A DNA stretch of 64,000 nucleotides from Nocardioides daeguensis (GTDB lineage Bacteria; Actinomycetota; Actinomycetes; Propionibacteriales; Nocardioidaceae), in the NCBI RefSeq assembly GCF_019192965.1, contig NZ_JAHTKU010000010.1:124001-188000 (forward strand). Reading direction: 5' to 3'. The notes below the pieces were generated by a model, which worked only from the letters and a program-made list of their open reading frames with translations, made no database searches and was not told where the DNA came from. The translations under genes were made by a program, and so were the position numbers. Shown piece by piece: positions 40,431-48,096 of the stretch (position 1 is the first letter of the stretch; each line of letters begins with the position of its first letter).

Positions 40431-41401
40431 AGCCGCTCCTTCTGCCAGGCCACGAACTCCTCGACCCCCTGCGCAACCGGCACCGCCGGCGGGCCGAGGT
40501 CGCGCAGCATCTTGTCGGGCACGAACGTCTTGGACCACGAGAGCACCCCGACGCCGTACGGCGTGATGGGCGGCTCGCCCGGGAGGCGCAGCAGCCGCCA
40601 GGCCCGCTCGAGCACGCCGGCCGCGCGCATCGCGGTCGTGAGGCTGACCTCCCGCGTGGGCGGGGCGAAGCCGAGCCGGGCGATGACGTCGAGCAGCATC
40701 GCCTGGATCTCGACCGGCTCGGCGTTGGTGAGGTGGTAGACGCCGCCGAGCTCGGGTCGTCCGGCGAGCTGCAGCAGGTAGTCGGCGAGGTTGTCGACGT
40801 AGATCAGGTCGCCCACGGCCGGGGTGCTCCGCCCGGTCAACCGCGGCACCCGGCCTGCCTTCGCGGCCGCGATGATCCGGGGGAAGAGCACCGTGTCGCC
40901 GGGGCCGAAGACGGCGCGGGGACGGGCGATCACCCACGAACCGCCGTAGGTGCGGACGATTCCCTCCGAGGCCGCCTTGGTCCGGGCGTAGTCGTTGGCG
41001 AACTCCGTCGGCACCGGCGAGTCCTCGGTGAGGTCGAGCTGGTCGCCGTCGCGGTAGAGCACCGACGACGACGAGACGTGCACCAGCCGCGGGGCGCCGA
41101 GGCGCGCGCACCAGTCGACGACCGTCCGCGTGGCGGTCACGTTGTCACGCTCGTAGGCCTTGCGGGGCGCGTACGGCGTGGCCCGCGCTGCGCAGTGGAT
41201 CACCGCGTCCGGCCGCCACGGCAGCTCGGGCAGGTCCTCGGCCCCGACGACGCCGAGGTCGACGCTCAGGTAGCCCGGCCGGTCCAGCTTCCGCCGGCCG
41301 ATCCCGACCACCTCGTGCCCGGCCGCGGTCGCCCGCTCCCACAGTCGTCCGCCCACGAACCCGGACGCACCGGTCACCAGCAGTTTCACGGGGTGGGTCA
41401 T
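40427..41401 (-). CDS. NAD-dependent epimerase/dehydratase (3-beta-HSD-like)
   Basis: This is a 324-residue extended short-chain dehydrogenase. The cofactor motif is VKLLVTGASGFVGGRLWERA (GxxGxxG), the downstream signature is IHCAARA, and the catalytic triad is LVHVSSSSVLY (Ser) with YARTKAASEGIV (Tyr-x-x-x-Lys). Relatives include sugar-nucleotide epimerases and the OleD-type reductases that reduce beta-keto acids from OleA condensation. In a cluster with a KAS III-like enzyme a 3-keto reductase role is attractive, but a sugar epimerase is equally possible. ATG 41401 follows AGGAAGG and overlaps the upstream stop by 4 nt. Confidence 0.85.
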   Translation of the reverse strand: MTHPVKLLVTGASGFVGGRLWERATAAGHEVVGIGRRKLDRPGYLSVDLGVVGAEDLPELPWRPDAVIHCAARATPYAPRKAYERDNVTATRTVVDWCARLGAPRLVHVSSSSVLYRDGDQLDLTEDSPVPTEFANDYARTKAASEGIVRTYGGSWVIARPRAVFGPGDTVLFPRIIAAAKAGRVPRLTGRSTPAVGDLIYVDNLADYLLQLAGRPELGGVYHLTNAEPVEIQAMLLDVIARLGFAPPTREVSLTTAMRAAGVLERAWRLLRLPGEPPITPYGVGVLSWSKTFVPDKMLRDLGPPAVPVAQGVEEFVAWQKERL

Positions 41402-42651
41402 GACACCTTCCTGATCCGTCGTCGCTTCGCGTCGGGCGCCTGCACCGGCCACGCCATCGGTACGACGGCCGGTGCCGTCGTGCCCAACCGCTGCGCCAGC
41501 CGCCCGATCTCCGTGGCCACCCGCTGCGTCGCACCTGACGAACCGGTCGTGGTCGCCAGCCGCCACTCGGTGCCGTGCTGCTCGATCCGGTAGTCGCCGA
41601 GGTCCCCGGCCAGGGCGACCGTGTGACGCAGCACGTCGGGGTAGACGGGCACGTCGCCGAGGGTGAGCACATCGTCGGCCCGGCCGAGCACCGCGTGGAT
41701 GGAGCGACCCGGCCGCCCGCACGGGCAGGGGCCGGGAGCCGCGAGCAGGACGTCGTCGAGCCGGTGCCGCACGACGTACTGCGTGGTCCGGGTGAAGTCG
41801 GTGACGACGGGGTGGAAGCGCTGGTGGTCGATCCACTCGGGCTCGATGTGGACGTGCGCCTCGTTGAGGTGGAGCCGCCCGGCGGGGCAGCTGACCGCGA
41901 GCAGGCCCTCGGTGGCCTGGTAGATCTGCTCGACCGGTCGCCCGAACGCCTCCCGGACGACGGCCTCGTCGTCGGGCTCCAGGGTCTCCGCGACCGAGAC
42001 GACCTGCAACGGGCGCAGGCCCGCGGGGCGAGCCGCCGCGATCTGCCGGAGCACGCTCGCCGGCGCGACCAGCACGTCGGTCCCGGGCAGCGACGGCAGG
42101 TGCGCCGTCACCGGCAGCGTGAGGTCGTGCCACGAGAAGGAGACCCGGCGGCTCTCGAGGGTCTCGTAGAGGTTGCTGTTGGCGCGCAGGAACAGGGCGA
42201 TCCGCAGCGGCCGCCGCGCGAGCACGCGAAGGGAGCGAGGGGACATGAGCTGGCCCATCAGGATCCCTGCCCACAGGCGGCTCTCCGACTGCGAGACCAG
42301 GAAGACCCCGCGGGTGCCGGAGGTCCCCGAGGACAGCCCGACGGTCACCCCGCCGGGGAGCCGATCGGAGAAGGAGCGGGACCGCTCGGCCGCCTCGGCG
42401 ACGGCGAGCGCCCGGTCCAGCGTGATGCCGTGCCGGTTGAACGCGGCGAAGTCGGCGAGCACGGTCTGCTTGTCGACGACCGGCAGCTCGGAGAGCGGAC
42501 GACCCGCGAAAGGCGCGTAGAACCGGGCCTTCGGCAGCTCCACCCGGAGGAACCGGTCGAGCGCGCGGGCGCGCGCGGCGTCGTACCGGCGGGGGAGGAG
42601 CCAGCGCTCGCGGGCGAACGCGGCGGCCACCGCCGCCTGACCGTCCGACAC
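41398..42651 (-). CDS. F390-synthetase-like / PaaK-like adenylate-forming enzyme
   Basis: This is a 417-residue member of the adenylate-forming superfamily in the CapK/F390-synthetase-related branch. The phosphate-binding loop is VTVGLSSGTSGTRGVFLVSQ. The adenine-binding segment IYQATEGLLAVSCPAGRLHL and the hinge DVLTLGDVPVYPDVLRHTV are recognisable, and PCPCGRPGRSIHAVLGR supplies a Cys-x-Cys. Such enzymes activate a carboxylate as an acyl adenylate for ester, thioester or lactone formation. Substrate unknown. GTG 42651 lies 1 nt after the hydrolase stop. It is a core member of the cluster and probably activates a fatty or aromatic acid. Confidence 0.8.
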   Translation of the reverse strand: MSDGQAAVAAAFARERWLLPRRYDAARARALDRFLRVELPKARFYAPFAGRPLSELPVVDKQTVLADFAAFNRHGITLDRALAVAEAAERSRSFSDRLPGGVTVGLSSGTSGTRGVFLVSQSESRLWAGILMGQLMSPRSLRVLARRPLRIALFLRANSNLYETLESRRVSFSWHDLTLPVTAHLPSLPGTDVLVAPASVLRQIAAARPAGLRPLQVVSVAETLEPDDEAVVREAFGRPVEQIYQATEGLLAVSCPAGRLHLNEAHVHIEPEWIDHQRFHPVVTDFTRTTQYVVRHRLDDVLLAAPGPCPCGRPGRSIHAVLGRADDVLTLGDVPVYPDVLRHTVALAGDLGDYRIEQHGTEWRLATTTGSSGATQRVATEIGRLAQRLGTTAPAVVPMAWPVQAPDAKRRRIRKVS

Positions 42652-42652
42652 C

Positions 42653-43492
42653 TCAGGCCCCGGTGGACCAGGCCGCGTGGCCCTCCGGGCAGTGCGCCGG
42701 CAGGATCAGCAGGTCGTCGTGGGCGGCGTCGAGGGCGTGCAGCACGCCGAGGGTGCGCACCGTCGAGTCCCAGTCGTGCATGACGCCCTTCGCCAGCCGG
42801 GACGGCGGCCTGAGGTCGCGGAACGAGCGCGAGGTCCACGCGGCGTCGCCGACGAGGAGCACCTGCCGGCCGCCGGAGGTGAACAGCAGGCCGAGGTGGC
42901 CGGGCATGTGGCCGGGCAGGTCGACGGCGAGGAGGCTGCGGTCGCCGAGCAGGTCCCAGGTGCGCAGGCCGCCGACACTCACCTGTGCGAAGCCGTCCAC
43001 CGGGTCGAGGCGGTCGCGCAGGTCGCCGGGCAGCAGGGCAGGCAGGATCGCGTGCCGCACCGCGTTGATGCCGCGCAGCGACAGGGCGTGCTCGGCTCCG
43101 GAGGCACCCGCGATGATCCGGGCCCGCGGGTGGTCGAGCAGGCCACCGACGTGGTCGCCGTGGAAGTGCGAGACCACGATCCGGCGTACGTCGCCTGGGT
43201 CGATGTCGAGCGCCGCGAGCTGGCGCGGCAGGTGCTCCTCGGGGCGCAGCGTCACCGGCAGGGTGTTGCGGTAGAGCAGCTCCGGGAGCCGGCTGGTCGC
43301 GTCCAGGAAGTGCTGGGAGTAGCCGGTGTCGAACAGCGTCCAGCCGTGCTCGGGATGGTGCAGCGCCCCGACGTACGAGGGGAACTCGATGATCCGCAGC
43401 CGCCCGCCCTGGCGGGCCATCGCCTCGGGGCCCTTGCAGTGGCCGACGCGCAGCCAGTGGAAGGTGACCTCGGGCTGGTCGGTCAGTAGCAC
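42653..43492 (-). CDS. Metallo-beta-lactamase-fold hydrolase
   Basis: This 279-residue hydrolase carries the dinuclear zinc motif IVVSHFHGDHVGGLLDHPRA (H-x-H-x-D-H). Additional ligands lie in LLAVDLPGHMPGHLGLLF (His), VLLVGDAAWTSRSF (Asp) and LLILPAHCPEGH (His). The subgroup resembles lactonases and thioesterases. In the cluster it could release or hydrolyse a thioester or lactone made by the KAS III-like and adenylating enzymes. GTG 43492 begins 10 nt inside the upstream gene, so the genes are coupled. The N-terminus VLLTDQPEVTFHWLRVGHC has no signal peptide. Confidence 0.85.
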   Translation of the reverse strand: MLLTDQPEVTFHWLRVGHCKGPEAMARQGGRLRIIEFPSYVGALHHPEHGWTLFDTGYSQHFLDATSRLPELLYRNTLPVTLRPEEHLPRQLAALDIDPGDVRRIVVSHFHGDHVGGLLDHPRARIIAGASGAEHALSLRGINAVRHAILPALLPGDLRDRLDPVDGFAQVSVGGLRTWDLLGDRSLLAVDLPGHMPGHLGLLFTSGGRQVLLVGDAAWTSRSFRDLRPPSRLAKGVMHDWDSTVRTLGVLHALDAAHDDLLILPAHCPEGHAAWSTGA

Positions 43493-44481
43493 AGCACGAT
43501 CCCACCCATGCTGAGCCCGGCTCCGGTGCCGAGCAGGAGCGCGTGGTCGCCGCGCTGCAGCCGGCCGGACTCGATCGCGGCGTGCAGGGCCGACGGCAGC
43601 GAGGCTCCGACCTGGTTGCCGTGGTCGGCGTAGATGTCCACGAGGCGTCCCTCCTCGATGCCGAAGTGGTGCTGCACCCACGCGAGCGCGTGGTGGCTGG
43701 CCTGGTGGGGGACGACGACCGGCAGGTCCGCCATGGTGGTGCCGGCGGAGGTCAGCAGCCGGTCGACGAACGGCGGCAGGTGCTTGATCGCCAGCCGGAA
43801 CACCGCGCCGCCCTCCATCCGGAACCGGCCCCAGTCGGCGTACGCGCCCTCGACCCGGTCGGGTGCGAACCGTGAGCCGCCCCCGCGGATCTCGCAGGTG
43901 TGGGCGCCCTCGCTGAAGGTGGCGAAGTCGGCGGCGAGCACGGCCGAACCGGTCTGGCCGGCGGGCCCGACGACGGCCGCGGCGGCCCCGTCGCCGAAGA
44001 TCCCGGACGCGCCGAGGTCGGACCAGTCGAGGCCGACGGAGGCCAGGTCGCTGGAGACGATGAGGATCCGCTCGTGGCGGCCGGCGTCGACCAGGGTGGC
44101 GGCGAGGTCGAGCGCGACCAGGAAGCTCAGGCAGCTCGCGTTGACGTCCCAGGCCGCGATCGGCCGCTGGGGGGCGAGCTCCTCGTGCAGCAGCGCGGCG
44201 TTGTAGGGCAGCGGCTGGTCGGGGGTGGCGCTCGCGCCGATGATCACGTCGATGTCGTCGAGGGCGAGGCCGGCCGCCGCGAGGGCCTTGCGGGCCGCGC
44301 GGGCCCCGAGCTCTGCGGCGCTGCCGCGCTCGACGTACCGGACCCGGACGCCGGTCCGCTCCTCGACGGTGCCGGGCGCGAGCCCGAGGCGCTCGTCCAG
44401 CGCCGCGCTGGTGAGGGCCTCGTCGGGCAGCACCGCGCCCGTGCCGAGGATCCGCAGGGCACGGGGCCCGAGAGCTGGCAC
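43483..44481 (-). CDS. 3-oxoacyl-ACP synthase III-like condensing enzyme
   Basis: This 332-residue thiolase-fold enzyme carries out Claisen condensation of acyl thioesters. The triad is Cys117 (DVNASCLSFLVAL), His259 (VVVPHQASHHALAWVQHHFG) and Asn289 (ADHGNQVGAS), matching KAS III/FabH. The GDGAAAAVVG glycine loop is intact. Housekeeping FabH is normally in a fab operon, whereas this copy heads a cluster with an adenylating enzyme, a hydrolase, a reductase and two glycosyltransferases, so it is more likely a specialised starter or OleA-like enzyme. GTG 44481 follows the strong Shine-Dalgarno GAAGGAGG. It is the first gene of the run. Confidence 0.88.
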   Translation of the reverse strand: MPALGPRALRILGTGAVLPDEALTSAALDERLGLAPGTVEERTGVRVRYVERGSAAELGARAARKALAAAGLALDDIDVIIGASATPDQPLPYNAALLHEELAPQRPIAAWDVNASCLSFLVALDLAATLVDAGRHERILIVSSDLASVGLDWSDLGASGIFGDGAAAAVVGPAGQTGSAVLAADFATFSEGAHTCEIRGGGSRFAPDRVEGAYADWGRFRMEGGAVFRLAIKHLPPFVDRLLTSAGTTMADLPVVVPHQASHHALAWVQHHFGIEEGRLVDIYADHGNQVGASLPSALHAAIESGRLQRGDHALLLGTGAGLSMGGIVLCY

Positions 44482-44553
44482 GGAGGCCTCCTTCGTCGTG
44501 TGCCTCGGAGGATAGTCGGGCGCCAGTGGCCATCGGGACCGACGGTCCGGTGC

Positions 44554-45468
44554 CTACCGTCCGGCGTCGTCGAGGGCGGCCTTCGTCAGCGTCCGGCCGA
44601 GGTCGACCAGCTCCCCGGCGCGGTGGAAGTCGATGGTCCGGGCGGCGCTGAGCGGGACGGTGACGAGCACGTCGGGCGGCAGCGTGGCCAGGCGGTAGCG
44701 GGTGATCAGGCTCTGCATCGCGTCGAAGGCGAGCGACACCACCTCGGCGGTCCGCACGTCCGGGCGTACGTCGACCGCGTCGGCCGGCGGCGCCTCCGCG
44801 GGCGCCTCGGGCGACTCGGTGAGCTCCTCCTCGCCGCGCCGGAACCGGCGCCGCAAGTCGGCCGCCCACTCCGCGCGGCGTACCGAGAAGCCGCGCGCCG
44901 GGGAGGTCGGCTCGTGCGGCTCGCGCGGGCCCTGCAGGGAGACGGCGACGGTGAAGTCGGCGGTCGCGGCCGCGGTGGGCTCGAGGGGCAGCGGGTTGAG
45001 CAGACCGCCGTCGACGAGGACCCGGCCGTCGACCACGGCCGGTGTGAACAGGCCGGGGATGGCGAAGGAGGCCCGCATCGCGGGAATGAGCGGCCCACGC
45101 TGGAACCACACCTCGCGGCGGGCGGCGAGGTCGGTCGCGACCGCGGTGAACGGGATCGGCAGCGACTCGATGAGAACGTCGCCGACGATCTCGTCGAGCG
45201 CGGCCATCAGCTTCTCCGCCGTCGCGGCGCCGCCGCCGGTCCACGTGGGGTCGGCCAGGCGCACCACGCGACGCCCGGTCAGCGTCGAGGCCCAGGCGGT
45301 GAAATCGGCGTCCTTCCCGGCGGCGACCAAGCCGCCGACGACGGCACCCATCGACGTACCCGAGACCGCGACGATCTCGTGACCGCGTTCGCGCAGCTCC
45401 TGGACCGCGCCGAGGTGGGCATACCCGCGGGCACCCCCGGAACCGAGAACGAGAGCGACACGGGCCAT
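44554..45468 (-). CDS. Patatin-like phospholipase (RssA-type)
   Basis: This is a 304-residue serine lipase/acyl hydrolase. The oxyanion loop is GSGGARGYAHLGAVQEL, the nucleophile elbow is VSGTSMGAVVGG (G-x-S-x-G), and the catalytic Asp is in VLVDGGLLNPLPLEP. A C-terminal extension (TAEVVSLAFDAMQSLITRYR) follows a Pro/Glu-rich linker. It may cleave membrane lipids or the lipid product of the adjacent cluster. ATG 45468 has a CACAAT box 6 nt upstream. It is on the same strand as the cluster, 72 nt before its first gene, and so may belong to it or be independently transcribed. Confidence 0.88.
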   Translation of the reverse strand: MARVALVLGSGGARGYAHLGAVQELRERGHEIVAVSGTSMGAVVGGLVAAGKDADFTAWASTLTGRRVVRLADPTWTGGGAATAEKLMAALDEIVGDVLIESLPIPFTAVATDLAARREVWFQRGPLIPAMRASFAIPGLFTPAVVDGRVLVDGGLLNPLPLEPTAAATADFTVAVSLQGPREPHEPTSPARGFSVRRAEWAADLRRRFRRGEEELTESPEAPAEAPPADAVDVRPDVRTAEVVSLAFDAMQSLITRYRLATLPPDVLVTVPLSAARTIDFHRAGELVDLGRTLTKAALDDAGR

Positions 45469-45490
45469 GGCCCCATTGTGGGTCCCCAGC

Positions 45491-45578
45491 GTTGAGTTGC
45501 CGGAAACTCGCCGTTGAGCTTCCCCATCCTCGCCGTTGAGTTGCCACAAGCTCGCCGTTGAGCTTCGCCATCCTCGCC
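45491..45578. repeat. Left array: four contiguous 22-nt repeats
   Basis: Units 45491-45512, 45513-45534, 45535-45556 and 45557-45578 all begin GTTGAG and end CTCGCC. They alternate between type A (GTTGAGTTGCC) and type B (GTTGAGCTTC). A degenerate fifth unit follows. There are no spacers, so this is not a CRISPR array. Confidence 0.85.
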
Positions 45579-45616
45579 CTCGAGTCGCCGACTGTCCTGC
45601 GGACGGGGGCAGCTCG

Positions 45617-45726
45617 AGGGACGACGGGGCAGGTCGACCTGAAGTCAGGGGAAGCTCAACGGGGAGTTCCCGGCAGGTCACCGGCGAGTTCCCGGCAGGT
45701 CAACGGTGAGTTTGCGGCAGGTCAAC
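45617..45726. repeat. Right array: five contiguous 22-nt repeats, opposite orientation
   Basis: Units of exactly 22 nt at 45617-45638, 45639-45660, 45661-45682, 45683-45704 and 45705-45726 read GTTGACCTGCCG or close variants on the minus strand. They mirror the left array about a centre near 45598. With the left array they fill most of the 304-nt gap between patatin and tetR. Confidence 0.85.
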
Positions 45727-45736
45727 GTGAATTCGC

Positions 45737-45765
45737 TTGTGAGTGAGTACTCACTCACTTACGCT
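45737..45765 (+). promoter_or_regulatory. Autoregulated tetR promoter with palindromic operator
   Basis: TTGTGA (45737-45742) and TACGCT (45760-45765) are separated by 17 nt. The perfect 20-nt palindrome GTGAGTGAGTACTCACTCAC (45739-45758) fills the spacer. TACGCT ends 7 nt before ATG 45773, so the transcript is probably leaderless and would be blocked by its own TetR product. Confidence 0.75.
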
Positions 45766-45772
45766 GGCGGGC

Positions 45773-46357
45773 ATGCCCCCGCGTGCCGCCCCGCTGTCCG
45801 CCGAGGACCGACGGGAGATGTTGATCCGGGCGACCCGGCCGCTGCTCTACGAGCACGGGCGCCGGGTCACCACGCGGCTGATCGCCGAGGCGGCGGGGGT
45901 CGCGGAGGGCACGATCTTCCGGGTCTTCGAGTCCAAGGACGACCTGCTCGACGCCACCGTCGCCCGCGCCTTCGAGCCCGGCGACGTGCTGGACCGCCTC
46001 GACGGGATCGACCCCGCCCTGCCGCTGCGCGAGAGGATGGTCGCGATGACCTCGATCCTGCAGCAGCGGTTCCTGGCAATCTTCGAGCTGATGCGCGCCC
46101 TCGGCGCGGTCGGCCCGCCCCAGCACCTCCACGACCGGCCCGAGCTCGTCGCGGGCCTGGAGGAGGTACGACGCCGGCTGCTCGCGCTGATCGAGCCCGA
46201 TGCCGACCGGCTGACCCTGCCGCCCGAGCAGGTGCTCCACGTGTGGCGGCTGCTCACCTTCGCCGGCTCCCACCGGGAGATCGCCGACAACGACCTGCTC
46301 ACCCCGACCCTGATCGTCGACACCGTGCTGCACGGCGTCGAGAGGAGAGACTGCTGA
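45773..46357 (+). CDS. TetR-family repressor of the ABC exporter operon
   Basis: This 194-residue regulator has an N-terminal TetR helix-turn-helix (residues about 12-58: REMLIRATRPLLYEHGRRVT, then TRLIAEAAGVAEGTIFRVFE and SKDDLLDATV). The C-terminal helical ligand pocket is variable. It is the first gene of a three-gene operon: its stop shares one base with the ABC start. The perfect palindrome in its promoter is the expected operator, giving autorepression relieved by a substrate of the exporter (inference from the common actinobacterial design). Confidence 0.9.
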   Translation: MPPRAAPLSAEDRREMLIRATRPLLYEHGRRVTTRLIAEAAGVAEGTIFRVFESKDDLLDATVARAFEPGDVLDRLDGIDPALPLRERMVAMTSILQQRFLAIFELMRALGAVGPPQHLHDRPELVAGLEEVRRRLLALIEPDADRLTLPPEQVLHVWRLLTFAGSHREIADNDLLTPTLIVDTVLHGVERRDC

Positions 46358-48096
46358 TGCTCGGACAGCTGTTGCGCAGTTACCTGCGCCCCTACAAGGG
46401 CTGGCTCTCGGCGATCGTCGTGCTCCAGTTCACCGGCACCGCCGCGATGCTCTACCTGCCCAGCCTCAACGCCGACATCATCGACCAGGGCGTCGCCCGC
46501 GGCGACACCGGCAGGGTGGTTCAGCTCGGCGCGATCATGCTCGCCGTGGCCCTCGTCCAGGCCGCCTGCTCGATGACCTCGGCGTGGTTCGGCGGCCAGG
46601 CGGCGATGGCGTTCGGCCGTGACCTGCGCAAGGCCGTGTTCGGGCGGATCGGCAGCTTCTCCGCGCGCGAGGTCTCCACCTTCGGCGCCCCGTCGCTGAT
46701 CACCCGCGCGACCAACGACGTCCAGCAGGTGCAGATGCTGGCGATGATGACCTGCCTGATGGCGGTGACCATCCCGATCATGATGATCGGCGGGGTCATC
46801 ATGGCGATGCGCGAGGACTTCGGCCTGTCCTGGCTGGTCGTCGCCGTCGTCCCGGTGCTCTTCGTCTGCATCGGCGTCGTCGTCTCCCAGATGGTGCCGG
46901 CGTTCCGCCAGGTCCAGGAGCGGCTCGACGACGTCAACCGGGTGCTGCGCGAGCAGATCTCCGGCATCCGGGTGGTGCGGGCCTTCGTCCGCGAGCCCCA
47001 GGAGGTGCAGCGCTTCGAGCGGTCCAACGCGGACCTCACGGCTGTCTCGCTGCGTGCCGGCCGCTGGATGGCGCTCATGTTCCCGCTCGTGATGGGTGTC
47101 TCGAACGTCGCCAGCGTCGGCGTGATCTGGTTCGGCGGCCACCGCGTCGACAGCGGGCAGATGGAGGTCGGCGCGCTCACCGCCTTCCTGGCCTACCTGA
47201 TGCAGATCCTGATGTCGGTGATGATGGGCACCTTCATGCTGATGATGATCCCGCGGGCCTCGGTCAGCGCCGATCGGATCGGTGAGGTGCTCGACACCCG
47301 CACCACCGTCGTCCCGCCGGCCCACCCGGTCACGGAGGTCGCCGTCGCCGGCCACCTCGACCTCGAGGGCGTCGGCCTCACCTACCCCGGTGCCGAGGCG
47401 CCGGTGCTGCGCGACGTCACCTTCTCCGCGCGTCCTGGCCAGACCATCGCGGTGATCGGTTCCACCGGCGCCGGCAAGACCACCCTGGTCAACCTGGTGC
47501 CGCGACTGCTCGACGCCACCGAGGGCGTGGTGCGCGTCGACGGCGTCGACGTCCGGGACCTCGAGCCCGAGCTGCTCTGGTCGCGGATCGGGCTGGTGCC
47601 GCAGCGGGCCTTCCTGTTCTCCGGCACCGTCGCCTCCAACCTGCGCTACGGCCGACCGGACGCGACCGACGAGGAGCTGTGGGAGGCGCTCGAGATCGCG
47701 CAGGGCGCCGACTTCGTGCGCGCGATGCCCGACCAGCTCGACACTGCCGTCGCCCAGGGCGGGACGACCGTCTCCGGCGGCCAGCGCCAGCGGCTGGCCA
47801 TCGCCCGCGCGCTCGTACGACGACCTGAGATCTACCTCTTCGACGACGCCTTCTCGGCGCTCGACGTCGCCACCGACGCCCGGCTACGGGCAGCGCTGAA
47901 GCCGGTGACGCGGGACGCGACCGTGCTGATCGTCGCGCAGCGGATCGCCACCATCCGTGACGCCGACGTGATCCTCGTGCTCGAGGACGGCGAGGTCGTC
48001 GGCCAGGGCACCCACGACGAGCTGTTGCGGGACAACCCGACGTACCAGGAGATCGCCGCCTCGCAGGGCATCAAGGGAGAGGAGGTCGTGGCATGA
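46357..48096 (+). CDS. ABC exporter subunit 1 (degenerate-site half-transporter)
   Basis: This 579-residue half-transporter has an N-terminal six-helix ABC exporter domain and a C-terminal nucleotide-binding domain. Walker A is IGSTGAGKTTLVNLV, the Q-loop is GLVPQRAFLFSGTVASNL, and the signature VSGGQRQRLAIARAL is canonical. The Walker B end is YLFDDAFSALD, so residue 497 is Asp where the catalytic Glu is expected. The switch residue is Gln528 (IVAQRIAT) instead of His. This is the pattern of the inactive site in heterodimeric exporters such as TM287/288 and BmrCD. It therefore probably pairs with the next gene product. Confidence 0.93.
   Translation: MLGQLLRSYLRPYKGWLSAIVVLQFTGTAAMLYLPSLNADIIDQGVARGDTGRVVQLGAIMLAVALVQAACSMTSAWFGGQAAMAFGRDLRKAVFGRIGSFSAREVSTFGAPSLITRATNDVQQVQMLAMMTCLMAVTIPIMMIGGVIMAMREDFGLSWLVVAVVPVLFVCIGVVVSQMVPAFRQVQERLDDVNRVLREQISGIRVVRAFVREPQEVQRFERSNADLTAVSLRAGRWMALMFPLVMGVSNVASVGVIWFGGHRVDSGQMEVGALTAFLAYLMQILMSVMMGTFMLMMIPRASVSADRIGEVLDTRTTVVPPAHPVTEVAVAGHLDLEGVGLTYPGAEAPVLRDVTFSARPGQTIAVIGSTGAGKTTLVNLVPRLLDATEGVVRVDGVDVRDLEPELLWSRIGLVPQRAFLFSGTVASNLRYGRPDATDEELWEALEIAQGADFVRAMPDQLDTAVAQGGTTVSGGQRQRLAIARALVRRPEIYLFDDAFSALDVATDARLRAALKPVTRDATVLIVAQRIATIRDADVILVLEDGEVVGQGTHDELLRDNPTYQEIAASQGIKGEEVVA

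Noticed and set aside
45491-45726. CRISPR array
   Set aside because: The 22-nt units are contiguous with no spacers, they reverse orientation midway, and no cas genes are nearby.
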